From assembly GCF_014287815.1 (NCBI RefSeq), contig NZ_JACOOQ010000019.1:1-62462 (forward strand): a stretch of DNA of 62,462 nt. Direction: 5' to 3'. Below, piece after piece: positions 34,874-44,713 of this stretch. A program made the translations under genes and the position numbers. The stretch comes from Clostridium lentum. Its GTDB lineage: Bacteria; Bacillota; Clostridia; Clostridiales; Clostridiaceae. The stretch's first letter is position 1. Each line of letters opens with the position of its first letter. The notes under the pieces are model-generated. The model was not told the origin of the DNA, ran no database searches, and saw only the letters and a list, made by a program, of their open reading frames with translations.

Positions 34874-35798
34874 TAGATATTTTAAAGTAAGGGTTCCAGC
34901 AACCAGTGCTAATATGGGGCCTGGTTTTGATTCATTAGGGATAGCATTTAAGTTGTTCAATGAATATATTTTTGCTGAAATTGAAAGTGGAGTAAAATTT
35001 ATAGGTTTTGAAAGTGAGTTTGCCAACAAGAATAATATAATATTTAAAGCTATGGAAAAGGTATTTAAAGATTATAATTATGATTATAGTGGTTTAAGGA
35101 TTGAAATTATCAATTGCAATATACCAGTTTCAAGAGGTTTAGGTTCAAGTTCCAGTTGTATAATTGCAGGAATTATAGGTGCATTTTCAATAATTGGCAA
35201 GGATATTAATAAAAGTGAAGTATTAAAATATGCTGTAGAAATAGAAGGTCATCCTGATAATGTATGTCCAGCTATTTATGGAGGTATGGTCACAGTTGTA
35301 ATGGAAGATAATGCTCCTATATTTAATAAAATAGATATTAAGGAAGAGGTTAGGTTTGTGGCCCTTATTCCAGAATTTAAATTTTATACAGAAAAAGCAA
35401 GAAGTATTTTACCTAAGGAAATTTCATTGAAAGATGGAGTTTATAACGTTGGAAGAACTGCTTTACTTGTTTCTGCATTTGCAAATGGTAATTATAATTT
35501 GTTAAAATATGCAATGAAAGATAAATTTCATCAAGCATATAGAAGCAGATTAATAGAAGGATATGATATGTTAATTAAGGAATGTATGAAGCTTGGAGCT
35601 TTGGGATGCTTTTTAAGTGGAGCAGGTCCAACTATAATGACAGTTGTAGGTAGTGAGGATAAAGCATTTAAAAGCAATATTAAGAAATTTATTGAAGAGA
35701 ATAACTTAAAATATACTGTTGTTGAACTAAAAATAGACAAAATTGGGGCAACGGTTTTAGAGGTGAATAAAAATGAAGGACGATTATTTAGTAATTGA
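34866..35798 (+). CDS. thrB: Homoserine kinase
   Basis: GHMP-family kinase (310 aa) making O-phosphohomoserine for ThrC. Motif 1 VPATSANMGPGFDSLGIA is at about residues 10-27; the ATP loop RGLGSSSSC at about 89-98; the C-terminal GALGCFLSGAGPTIM completes the active site. The start lies inside the thrC end. Its 3' end overlaps the ACT-domain gene by 26 bases. Confidence 0.95.
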   Translation: MNDRYFKVRVPATSANMGPGFDSLGIAFKLFNEYIFAEIESGVKFIGFESEFANKNNIIFKAMEKVFKDYNYDYSGLRIEIINCNIPVSRGLGSSSSCIIAGIIGAFSIIGKDINKSEVLKYAVEIEGHPDNVCPAIYGGMVTVVMEDNAPIFNKIDIKEEVRFVALIPEFKFYTEKARSILPKEISLKDGVYNVGRTALLVSAFANGNYNLLKYAMKDKFHQAYRSRLIEGYDMLIKECMKLGALGCFLSGAGPTIMTVVGSEDKAFKSNIKKFIEENNLKYTVVELKIDKIGATVLEVNKNEGRLFSN

Positions 35799-36210
35799 TA
35801 AGAAAGTACTATCAGAAATTTTTCAGAAGGTAATTGATACTAAAAAGATTATAGAAAATGGTGATGTAAAAGGAATAACAGAAGCAACTAAGGTAACAGG
35901 TATAAGTAGAAGCGTATTTTATAAATATAAGGATTATGTTTTTGAGTTTTCTAAGATGTCTGCTGGCAGAAAAGTTACTTTTAGCATGATGGTAAAACAT
36001 GAAAAAGGGTTATTATCAACTATTTTAAATGAAATATCTAAGGAAGGTGGAAATATACTAACTATTAATCAAGGAATTCCTATAAATGATGTGGCTAATT
36101 TAAGTATAACTATGGATATAAGTAGTATGGAAAAAAACTTTAAGATATTTTTAAATGAAATAAATAATATTAATGGTGTTGATAATGTTGAGCTTATTGC
36201 AATAGAATAA
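35773..36210 (+). CDS. ACT domain protein, UPF0735/PheB-like
   Basis: 145 residues: an N-terminal helical, HTH-like segment (about 20-60, VTGISRSVFYKYKDYVFEF) and a C-terminal ACT domain (about 70-145, VTFSMMVKHEKGLLSTILNEISKEGGNILTINQ). ACT domains sense amino acids, so a feedback or regulatory role in threonine or aromatic amino acid synthesis is plausible; Bacillus PheB is the named relative. It starts at ATG 35773 with GAGGTGA, 26 bases inside thrB in another frame. A terminator follows. Confidence 0.8.
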   Translation: MKDDYLVIDKKVLSEIFQKVIDTKKIIENGDVKGITEATKVTGISRSVFYKYKDYVFEFSKMSAGRKVTFSMMVKHEKGLLSTILNEISKEGGNILTINQGIPINDVANLSITMDISSMEKNFKIFLNEINNINGVDNVELIAIE

Positions 36211-36211
36211 A

Positions 36212-36262
36212 AAATAATGATGAATTGTTAGTTTTTATTAATAATTCATCATTTTTATTTTT
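36212..36262 (+). terminator. Terminator of the thr operon
   Basis: AATGATGAATT (36216-36226) pairs with AATTCATCATT (36243-36253), followed by T-rich sequence. Confidence 0.8.
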
Positions 36263-36264
36263 AT

Positions 36265-36293
36265 TTGACAAAAGTACATTTTTATAGCAGAAT
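36265..36293 (+). promoter_or_regulatory. Sigma-A promoter of the cysteine desulfurase-thiI pair
   Basis: TTGACA (36265-36270), 17 bases, CAGAAT (36288-36293). The -35 is perfect, the -10 has four of six matches. It starts right after the thr terminator. Confidence 0.6.
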
Positions 36294-36350
36294 GATTGAA
36301 GAATTGAATATAGGTAGTATGTAAATACTAGTAAGAAAGGAGTGAGAAAC

Positions 36351-37496
36351 ATGGAGATTTATTTTGATAATAGTGCCACTACAAAGCCTTATGATGAAGT
36401 TATAGAGGAAACTTGCCAGGCTATGAGAGAATATTATGGAAATCCATCTTCATTACATAATATAGGTCTTAAATGTGAAAAGAGATTAAATGAGGCAAGA
36501 GAGTATTTTGCTTCAACTATAAAAGCTGATAAAGATGATATATACTTTACTTCTGGAGGAAGTGAAGGGAATAATTTTGTATTAAAGGGATTACTTAAAC
36601 CAGGTCATCATTTAATAACAACAGCTTATGAACATCAATCAGTATTAGATACGTGTAAAATACTTGAAAATAATGGTGTTAAGGTAACATATTTACCTGT
36701 GGATAAAGCTGGGAGGATTTCATTAGAAGATTTAGATGAAGCAATAACAAAGGATACAGTATTAGTATCAATAATGCATATCAATAACGAAGTTGGTACA
36801 ATACAAGATTTAGAAGCTATTGGTAAGATAATTAAATCAAGAAGCTCAAGAGCAAAATTCCATGTGGATGGAGTACAAAGTTATGGGAAATTTCCTGTAG
36901 ATGTAAAAAAAATGAATATAGATTATTTTACAGCAGCAGCACATAAAATTCATGGACCAAAGGGAACAGGATTTGTTTATATAAAAAAAGGTGCTGGTAT
37001 AAACTCTTTAATTTCTGGTGGAAGTCAAGAAAGAGGGTTTAGAGCAGGTACTCAGAATTTACCATCTATAATAGGTTTTGAAAAAGCAGCTAAAATGACT
37101 TTTGATAAGATTGATGAAAATTATAACAGTGTTTTAGCCATAAAGAAATATATGATTGAAAGGTTGCAGGAAATAAAAGATATAAGAATTAACAGTCCTC
37201 TAGAAGATGATTTTTCTCCATATATTTTAAATGTTTCCTTTATAGGAGCAAGAGCGGAAGTATTATTACATTTGTTGGAGGATGCTAAAATATATGTTGC
37301 CACAGGATCAGCATGTACATCAAAAAGTAGTGCTGCATCAGGAAGTTATGTAATAAAAGCTTTAGGATTAGACAATAAAGAAGTGGAAAGTGCCATAAGA
37401 TTTTCATTTGATCACAATAATACAAAGAAAGAAGTAGACAAAGTAATTGAAGTGTTAAAAACTTCGTTAATGTTTTTAAGGAGAGTGCGTAAGTAA
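36351..37496 (+). CDS. Cysteine desulfurase (NifS/IscS family)
   Basis: PLP enzyme (381 aa) that takes sulfur from cysteine as a protein persulfide. Family start YFDNSATTKPYDEV; PLP lysine K199 in AAAHKIHGPKGTGF; active cysteine C322 in TGSACTSKSSAASG. ATG 36351 has AAAGGAG at good spacing; an in-frame GTG at 36342 is less likely. It overlaps thiI by one base. As with nifZ-thiI in Bacillus, it most likely supplies sulfur to ThiI rather than serving general Fe-S assembly. Confidence 0.92.
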   Translation: MEIYFDNSATTKPYDEVIEETCQAMREYYGNPSSLHNIGLKCEKRLNEAREYFASTIKADKDDIYFTSGGSEGNNFVLKGLLKPGHHLITTAYEHQSVLDTCKILENNGVKVTYLPVDKAGRISLEDLDEAITKDTVLVSIMHINNEVGTIQDLEAIGKIIKSRSSRAKFHVDGVQSYGKFPVDVKKMNIDYFTAAAHKIHGPKGTGFVYIKKGAGINSLISGGSQERGFRAGTQNLPSIIGFEKAAKMTFDKIDENYNSVLAIKKYMIERLQEIKDIRINSPLEDDFSPYILNVSFIGARAEVLLHLLEDAKIYVATGSACTSKSSAASGSYVIKALGLDNKEVESAIRFSFDHNNTKKEVDKVIEVLKTSLMFLRRVRK

Positions 37497-38650
37497 TGAA
37501 TCAATTAATTTTAGTAAAATATGCAGCAGAAATATTTTTAAAGGGATTAAATAGAGGGAAATTTGAAAGAAAACTTTTAAATAATATTAAGCAAAAGCTT
37601 GAAGGATTAGATTATGAGATAATAAATGACCAAAACAGATGGTTTATTAAGGCTAATAATATTGATGAAGCAGTAGAAAGAGTAAGAAAAGTATTTGGTG
37701 TTGCAGAAGTATGCACAGTAACTCAAGTAGAAAGAGATTTAAATATAATAAAAGAACAAGCTTTAAAGAAGATTAATGAAGTTAAGCCAAAGACTTTTAA
37801 AGTTGAAACTAATAGAGCAAATAAGAAGTTTACTATGAATTCTTTAGAGGTTTCAAGAGATGTAGGTGGATATATATTACATCACTATGAAGGTGATTTG
37901 GATGTTCAGGTTAAGAATCCTGAGTGTGTATTAAATATAGAAATAAGAGAACATGCTTACATATTTACTAGTGCAGATAAGATAAAAGCAGTTGGAGGAC
38001 TTCCTTACGGAATAAATGGTAGTACTATGCTTATGTTATCAGGTGGAATAGATTCACCAGTGGCAGGATACTTAATGGCTAAAAGAGGTGTTGAATTAAA
38101 TTGTGTATACTATCATAGCCATCCATATACTTCTGAAAGAGCTAAGGATAAAGTTAAAGATTTAGCTAAGATATTAGCTCAGTATACAGAAAGAGTTAAT
38201 TTATATATAGTACCATTTACAGAAATTCAAATGGCAATAATTGAAGGTTGCAGAGAAGATGAATTAACAATTTTAATGAGAAGGTTTATGATGAGATGTG
38301 CATGTGCTTTAGCTGAAAAGAATGGAGTACAATCAATATCATCAGGGGAAAGTATTGGGCAAGTTGCCAGTCAAACAATGGAAGGATTAATAGTAAGTAC
38401 TGATTGTGCTGATAGACCAGTATTTAGACCATTAATAACAATGGATAAGGGAGATATAATGGACATAGCAAGAGAAATAGGTACATATGAAACGTCTATA
38501 TTACCATATGAAGATTGTTGTACAATATTTGTACCAAAACATCCTAAAACTAAACCGCAATTAGAAGCTATGAGAAAGTCAGAATCAGTATTAGATGTTG
38601 AAGCTTTAGTAAATAAGGCAATAGAAGAAACTGAGTTAGTTGTATTTTAA
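37496..38650 (+). CDS. thiI: tRNA 4-thiouridine synthase ThiI
   Basis: 384-residue ThiI that adenylates U8 of tRNA and inserts sulfur; some homologues also serve thiazole synthesis. Order: N-terminal ferredoxin-like domain, THUMP domain (about 60-165), then a PP-loop ATPase domain with SGGIDSP starting at residue 182. It lacks the C-terminal rhodanese domain of E. coli ThiI, the usual Firmicute form. The start shares one base with the desulfurase stop. Confidence 0.94.
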   Translation: MNQLILVKYAAEIFLKGLNRGKFERKLLNNIKQKLEGLDYEIINDQNRWFIKANNIDEAVERVRKVFGVAEVCTVTQVERDLNIIKEQALKKINEVKPKTFKVETNRANKKFTMNSLEVSRDVGGYILHHYEGDLDVQVKNPECVLNIEIREHAYIFTSADKIKAVGGLPYGINGSTMLMLSGGIDSPVAGYLMAKRGVELNCVYYHSHPYTSERAKDKVKDLAKILAQYTERVNLYIVPFTEIQMAIIEGCREDELTILMRRFMMRCACALAEKNGVQSISSGESIGQVASQTMEGLIVSTDCADRPVFRPLITMDKGDIMDIAREIGTYETSILPYEDCCTIFVPKHPKTKPQLEAMRKSESVLDVEALVNKAIEETELVVF

Positions 38651-38674
38651 ATTTGAATAAATTACAAAATTTTT

Positions 38675-38708
38675 CACAGAAAAAAGTATTTTTCTGTGTT
38701 TTTTTAAA
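38675..38708 (+). terminator. Terminator after thiI
   Basis: CACAGAAAAA (38675-38684), loop AGTA, TTTTTCTGTG (38689-38698), then seven T residues. Confidence 0.92.
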
Positions 38709-38731
38709 ATTTAATAATATTAAAATTTATG

Positions 38732-38759
38732 TTTACAATGAATAGGTATGTAGTATAAA
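38732..38759 (+). promoter_or_regulatory. Sigma-A promoter of the metalloprotease-surface protein pair
   Basis: TTTACA (38732-38737), 16 bases, TATAAA (38754-38759). Transcription would begin near 38766, giving a leader of about 70 bases that contains the hairpin at 38783-38814. Confidence 0.55.
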
Positions 38760-38782
38760 GTAGTGTTAATAATTTACGATAA

Positions 38783-38814
38783 TAATAATAAAATTACTTT
38801 TAATTTTATTATTA
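38783..38814 (+). promoter_or_regulatory. 5' UTR hairpin before the metalloprotease RBS
   Basis: Perfect 13-bp AT arms TAATAATAAAATT (38783-38795) and AATTTTATTATTA (38802-38814), loop ACTTTT. It ends six bases before the AGGGGG ribosome binding site, with no T tract. It could stabilise the message or act as a translation thermosensor-like element. Confidence 0.5.
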
Positions 38815-38834
38815 ACAATGAGGGGGATATCTTA

Positions 38835-41800
38835 GTGAAAAATAAGAAGATAGTTTCATATACATTGGCAGCAACACTGGCAACATCAATAGTACCTAAT
38901 GCTGATAGTGAAGTAGTTAGTGCAACTGAAAATAATTCAGTTGAAAATAATGCTGATGAAAATTTAAAGGAAAATGTAGAAGTAGAAATTGAAAATACAG
39001 AAAAAATTCAAGATCAAGATGCAGATAAATCTGATGAAAGCACAGATGAAGTGAAAAATGAATCAGATGTAGTTGAAGATGAAATAAAAGATAATACTAT
39101 AGAAGAAAAGTCTTTAGAAGATGATGAAGAGGTTGTTAAATCGGAAGAAATTTCTAAAGCAAAAGAAAAAGAGGAAAAAATAGAAGTTAAAAAAGCAGAA
39201 GGTAAAGTTGTAGGAAAATTAGAAGTTGATATGAATTTCCCATTACCACTAGCTGATACTTCAAATTTAGGAATATCTTTAAATCTGAAAAATTCTAATA
39301 AAGAATTAATAGGAAAAGTTGATATAAATGATATTTTAAATGGAAATTTAAATTCAGGTGTTACTTATACTGTTGAAAAATTAAATTCTAAAAAGCAACC
39401 ATTAGAGCAAGGAGATTCAATATATTATATAAGAGTTGTATTTGAAGGGTTAGAAAGAGGAAATTATTCTGTTGATATAGATGGAGAAGGATACATAAAT
39501 ACAACAGTAGATAATATAGATATAGTTGATTATTCTAAGAGAATAAAACTAGGAACATCTATAAATGAGATGATTTCAAATGAAAATTATAATCCAGTAT
39601 TCTTAGCAGGAGATGTTAATAATGATTTTGTTATAGACATGAAGGATTATAAATTAGTTTTTGATGCTATTGGAAGCAAAGACAGTAAATATGATTTAAA
39701 TAGAGATGGAAGTGTTGATATAGCAGATTTATCTTATGTTAATTCAAACATTGGAAAAACTAAAGGACAAGTGGAAATAGTAGATTTAGAAAAGATATTA
39801 GACCCTGAAAATATTGACATAGACACTAAAGATTTAAAAGGTGCAGAAAATATCAAGGATATATTAACAAGTGCAGACACTGTTGTTAATTTAGGGAGAG
39901 CAGATGGAGAAGCACCAAGTGCAGACAAACCTTTAACTATATCTATGGGATTAGATACTACAAAAAATGGAACTCTTAGAACAGCTAATAGCGAAGGTGT
40001 TGAAATGGAATCAGTTGTAATAAAAGGTTCTGCAGTTGAAGGTGAAGATGCATCTATTCCATCACAAGGATACATAACTTACACTGATGTTGATGGTAAC
40101 ACAGAAACTGTACCATTCAATGAAGAAAATCTTAAAAGAAGTGGTGCATCAAATGATGTTGTTATTGATTTAGGAAGTCAAGTTGCTGTAAAGCAAATAT
40201 CTATAAATGTAACAGGAAATAGAGGAAACAAGAAGATTTCTCAAATTGCAAAAATAGAGTTTTTAAATAATGTATATAAAGAAGTTCCAAAGCCAGATAT
40301 GAATATTCCAACAATAAAATCTTTAGAAACTTCTACTAATCTTCATGATGAAAGAATAACAATATCATGGGAACCACAAGCAAATGTAACTTCATATGAA
40401 GTAATGTATCAAAAGCTTAATGAAAGCGGTCAAGTTATAAGCACTAAAAAGTTACAAACAAATAAAACAAATTTAAATATATTAGATAAAGATATAAAAC
40501 CTTATGATTTATATAGAGTAAGTATTCAATCTTTAAGTGGGGAATGGAGCAGTGGATATTTAACTGAAAAAGATGTACCTACAGCATTTGATGGAAAAGC
40601 AGATAATGTAGATGCTGATTTTAATCCAATAGATAGCTATTATAATGGTGATAAGGGAAGTGTATCAGAAATACAAGTTATTCCTTTAAACTCACCTGAA
40701 CCACCAAGAAATTTAACTACAAATCAAGGATATAAATCTTTTACAGTAAGTTGGGAACAACATTCTCAAGCAAGAGATTTTGATATATATTATAGAAAAG
40801 TTGGAGATAGCAATAAAAACTGGATAAAGGCTAATGATAATCACAAAGAAGTTATTGAAGGTAGCTCTGATATTACAAATCCAGATAAGAGTAAATTGGT
40901 AAGAAGTCATAGTTATACAGTTAATAATCTTGATGATAATGCTACTTATGAAGTAAGAGTTACTGCTACTAACCACTTAGGTACAAGTGAAATGTCTAAG
41001 TCATATATAGCAAGTACAACATCAGTTACTCCACCATCAATGCAAGAATACAAGTTAATTAATAGACCAACAAGTGAAAATGAAATAGGAACTACTCATA
41101 TTGTTGATGTACGTAATAAGAAGGATGAAAATGGATGGAATCAACAAGATGACTACTTACATTATGATTCTAAATATGCATTAGTAGATGGAGATTTTAC
41201 TACTGAATGGAAGGTTGATAACTGGGATACAGGGGCTAGTTATGGTGCAGATAGAGGTTCAGAAATTACATTTGATGATACATATACAATTGGAAGTATA
41301 GGTATTGGTAGAACTCTTCAAAGTGGTCATTATATGGGACTTTATAAAGTAAAGGTTACTTATTGGGATGAAAATGATAATAAAAATGTAGTTTATACAG
41401 AATCAATAAATGAAAAATGGTCAAATGGCAACAGTTATTATATGGTTAAGTTAAATGAACCTATAAGAGCAAAGAAAATAAAAGTTGATACATCAGGATA
41501 TGGTGGAAGTACACAAATAATATCAGAGCTTAAGTTCTATGAATATGATAGTTTAAGTGATGATATAAAGAATTTATATGAAGATGATTTAAGATTAGTT
41601 CTTAAGAAATCTGTTACTCAAGATGTATTAAATGAATTGGCTAAGAGATTAGATACACCAGATGCTATTAGTGGCGAATATCATCCAGATAAGGATGTTT
41701 TAAAGAAAGAGTTAGATACAGCTCAAAAGTTATTTGATGATAAGGAAGTTTCAGAAAAAATTACAACTCTTGATGCTAGTATTAGAACTAATAATGAAGG

Positions 41801-44696
41801 TCCATCTTTAGGAATGGGAAATAGTTATCAATCTTTAGGAAGTGTTGCAAGACCTTCAGTTGATGACAAGGGTACAAGTAAGCAAATTGTAGTATACATG
41901 GGGTCAAGTGATCCAAATACTAGAGTTGATATAGTATTTTTACAAAATTATGGACTTCCAGGTTCGTATATGAGTAAAGTACAAACAGTATCACCAGGAA
42001 GAACAGAAATAACTATACCATCAATCATTTCTGCTGATGTGGAAAAAGGTGGACAAGTTATGGCAAGAGTTACTCAAGGTTCAACAACTGCCAATGTTCA
42101 GATACGTTTAAGTGGAGTTACTGAAATTCCTAACTTAAATGTTAACAATATGATAAATGATACTACTAAGGAAAAAGAAGTAAAAGATAAAATAAGAAAT
42201 TATATATCAGAATTAAAAACATATATGAATGATATAAATACTTTATATCCATCAGAAGTTTCTGATAAAGATAAGATTAATAATGTATATCTTTATGATG
42301 AACAAACATCACCTTTAAATACAACTGATATTGAAGGAGATAGATTTACATTAACTTTACCAGCATCAGAAATTCTTAAAGGTATAGAAAGTGGATTAGA
42401 AGGTAATACTGAAGCTCAAGTTAATAGAGTATATGATGCACTTTTAGCATGGGAACAAGAAGTAAAAGTTGGTTTTGCTAAAAAAGGTGTATTTGAAGAA
42501 GTTCAAGATTTTAATGGTAATGGTGAAATTGATGATGAAGATAGAGCTTACTTTAGAAAGCACAGAGCACCACTTACAAGATTAAATATTAAATATCAAA
42601 GAATGATGATGGGAGCAGCAGCTTATGCATCTAATCATCATATAGGTGTAGGATTTAGCTCATCTCAATATATTCAAGGTGTTCCTTATAAATTTGATGA
42701 AAATGGAAAGGTTACTAATGCAGATTCTGCTCATTTATATGGTGGATTAATAGGTCATGAAATGGGACATGTTATGGATATTGGTGATAGATTATATCCA
42801 GAAACAAGTAATAACTTAATGACTGCTATTACAGGAACTATGTTAAATGAAAATAGTCCTTACTTTGATTCATTTAAAAAGGTATATGAAAAGGTTACTT
42901 CTAATACAATAGGTTTATCTACTGATAGAACTGTAGTTTTAAATATGTTATGGCAACCTTATTTAGCATATGAAGATAATATTACTTATGAAATGTTATT
43001 TACAGATGTTGATGCTGACTTAACTAATGATTCATATTTTGCTAAATTAAATAGAGCATATAGAGAAATGTCAGAAGAAGAAAGAGTTAATGGTGACAGA
43101 GATCAATGGCTAATAAGATTAACTTCTAAAGTTGTTGGTAAAGATTTAACTGATTTCTATGAGGCTCATGGAATAATTGCAAATGAAACAACATTAGCGT
43201 ATGTTTCTAAGTTCCCTAAGGAAACTAAAAAGATTCAATATATAAATGATGAAGCCAGAAGACAAAGAATAGCAGGAACTGCTGATATGGAAGAGGGTAC
43301 TACATTAAGTGCATCATTTGCAGATGGAATTACTACAGGTTCTTATGTAGATTCTAAAGAAGTTAAAATTAATTTATCAGTAGATAAAAGTAATGATAGA
43401 ATTTTAGGATATGAAATTTATAGAAATGGTGAGCCTTGTGGATTTATAGAAAGAGATAAAGCAAATTCACAAACTGTATATACTGATACTGTTGAAAATA
43501 TAAATAATAGAGTTGTAGAGTATAAAGCAGTAGCTTATGATTATAACTTAAATCCAACAAATGAAGTTCAATTAGGAACTGTTAAAATACGTCATGAAGG
43601 TGGAGTAGATAAGAAAAGTTTAATAATATCTTCTAATACTATAAGTCTTCATGAAGAAAGTAATGATATTCATTCATGTGATGGTAATGAAGATTTAAAA
43701 CATGCTTTAGATAATGATAAATCTACTGTTTATGAAGGTAGAATGCTTACAAAGGATGAATATAACTCAAGTATTCATACTGCTGAAATGAATCCAAATA
43801 ATAATCCGTATGTAATTTTAGATACTACTGAAATGAAAACTTTAGTAGGTATAAAATATACAGCACCTACAACAAAATCAGGATTTATATTTAAGAGTAC
43901 ATCTATAGCTGATAATGCACTGAAGAAATATAAGATAGAAGTAAGTAAGGATGGAGCAAGTTGGACAACTGTTAAAGAAGGTACTTTAAACTTAGATCCA
44001 CAAAATCCAACAGAAACAATTTATTTTGATGCAGAAGGTGTTACAGGTGGTAACCAATTAAGTTCATATAATGCTAGATATGTGAAGATAACAGCATTAG
44101 ATACTAAGAATTTTGCTGCGTCAGAATTAGATTTAATAACACCTCCTGGAGATAATATTGAAATTGGACTTTCTGATGATAATATTACGTATACTAATGG
44201 AATTGGTGTATTAAAAAATGATTATGAATATCAATCAGATAATCCAGATACTGATGAAGATGAAAGAAAATTTATTCCAGCTGGTTCAGTTATAATAACT
44301 GGGGAATATAGGGGAAATCCTGCATTTAATGTTCCATTAGTTCTTAATGAAAAAGAACAACATATAGCAGATAAGTATCAAGGTATTCTTTTAGCTCAAG
44401 TACCTGACAATGGTAATTTGGAAGAAGTAGCAGAAGGAACTTGGATTTATTGGGTAAATCCAGAAGATGCAAAAACATTTAATGAAGATAATAAGAAAAT
44501 TTTTGCAGAGTTATATAGAACAGATGCGGCTGATGCTTTAGAGGGTGGACAAAGATTAGTAAGTGATACATTTAAAATTGATGTACCAAAAGAACTTCCT
44601 GAAATAACATTATCTGCTTCAAGTAGAAGTGTAAATGAAGTTAAGGCTATTGATATAAAAACTGATATATTAAATGCTATTAAAGAAAATAGATAG
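38835..44696 (+). CDS. Secreted dockerin-bearing zinc metallopeptidase (M60-like)
   Basis: A 1953-residue secreted protease. GTG 38835 follows AGGGGG and gives a signal peptide (about 1-30). Order: Asp/Glu-rich linker to about 115; beta module then dockerin at about 259-305 (Ca loops starting GDVNNDFVID and YDLNRDGSVD); F5/8C-like module (about 330-480); two fibronectin III-like domains (about 490-585 and 620-735); F5/8C-like module (about 737-903); catalytic region with HEMGH at 1308-1312 and E1323 in the M60-like PETSNNL; FnIII-like (about 1494-1587); F5/8C (about 1594-1769); C-terminal beta domain. An extra EF-hand loop (DFNGNGEIDDED) lies near 1226. M60 enzymes of gut clostridia cut mucin-type O-glycoproteins; that substrate is inference. 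The family call is by motif. Confidence 0.78.
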   Translation: MKNKKIVSYTLAATLATSIVPNADSEVVSATENNSVENNADENLKENVEVEIENTEKIQDQDADKSDESTDEVKNESDVVEDEIKDNTIEEKSLEDDEEVVKSEEISKAKEKEEKIEVKKAEGKVVGKLEVDMNFPLPLADTSNLGISLNLKNSNKELIGKVDINDILNGNLNSGVTYTVEKLNSKKQPLEQGDSIYYIRVVFEGLERGNYSVDIDGEGYINTTVDNIDIVDYSKRIKLGTSINEMISNENYNPVFLAGDVNNDFVIDMKDYKLVFDAIGSKDSKYDLNRDGSVDIADLSYVNSNIGKTKGQVEIVDLEKILDPENIDIDTKDLKGAENIKDILTSADTVVNLGRADGEAPSADKPLTISMGLDTTKNGTLRTANSEGVEMESVVIKGSAVEGEDASIPSQGYITYTDVDGNTETVPFNEENLKRSGASNDVVIDLGSQVAVKQISINVTGNRGNKKISQIAKIEFLNNVYKEVPKPDMNIPTIKSLETSTNLHDERITISWEPQANVTSYEVMYQKLNESGQVISTKKLQTNKTNLNILDKDIKPYDLYRVSIQSLSGEWSSGYLTEKDVPTAFDGKADNVDADFNPIDSYYNGDKGSVSEIQVIPLNSPEPPRNLTTNQGYKSFTVSWEQHSQARDFDIYYRKVGDSNKNWIKANDNHKEVIEGSSDITNPDKSKLVRSHSYTVNNLDDNATYEVRVTATNHLGTSEMSKSYIASTTSVTPPSMQEYKLINRPTSENEIGTTHIVDVRNKKDENGWNQQDDYLHYDSKYALVDGDFTTEWKVDNWDTGASYGADRGSEITFDDTYTIGSIGIGRTLQSGHYMGLYKVKVTYWDENDNKNVVYTESINEKWSNGNSYYMVKLNEPIRAKKIKVDTSGYGGSTQIISELKFYEYDSLSDDIKNLYEDDLRLVLKKSVTQDVLNELAKRLDTPDAISGEYHPDKDVLKKELDTAQKLFDDKEVSEKITTLDASIRTNNEGPSLGMGNSYQSLGSVARPSVDDKGTSKQIVVYMGSSDPNTRVDIVFLQNYGLPGSYMSKVQTVSPGRTEITIPSIISADVEKGGQVMARVTQGSTTANVQIRLSGVTEIPNLNVNNMINDTTKEKEVKDKIRNYISELKTYMNDINTLYPSEVSDKDKINNVYLYDEQTSPLNTTDIEGDRFTLTLPASEILKGIESGLEGNTEAQVNRVYDALLAWEQEVKVGFAKKGVFEEVQDFNGNGEIDDEDRAYFRKHRAPLTRLNIKYQRMMMGAAAYASNHHIGVGFSSSQYIQGVPYKFDENGKVTNADSAHLYGGLIGHEMGHVMDIGDRLYPETSNNLMTAITGTMLNENSPYFDSFKKVYEKVTSNTIGLSTDRTVVLNMLWQPYLAYEDNITYEMLFTDVDADLTNDSYFAKLNRAYREMSEEERVNGDRDQWLIRLTSKVVGKDLTDFYEAHGIIANETTLAYVSKFPKETKKIQYINDEARRQRIAGTADMEEGTTLSASFADGITTGSYVDSKEVKINLSVDKSNDRILGYEIYRNGEPCGFIERDKANSQTVYTDTVENINNRVVEYKAVAYDYNLNPTNEVQLGTVKIRHEGGVDKKSLIISSNTISLHEESNDIHSCDGNEDLKHALDNDKSTVYEGRMLTKDEYNSSIHTAEMNPNNNPYVILDTTEMKTLVGIKYTAPTTKSGFIFKSTSIADNALKKYKIEVSKDGASWTTVKEGTLNLDPQNPTETIYFDAEGVTGGNQLSSYNARYVKITALDTKNFAASELDLITPPGDNIEIGLSDDNITYTNGIGVLKNDYEYQSDNPDTDEDERKFIPAGSVIITGEYRGNPAFNVPLVLNEKEQHIADKYQGILLAQVPDNGNLEEVAEGTWIYWVNPEDAKTFNEDNKKIFAELYRTDAADALEGGQRLVSDTFKIDVPKELPEITLSASSRSVNEVKAIDIKTDILNAIKENR

Positions 44697-44713
44697 TACA
44701 AAGGAGTAAATGC

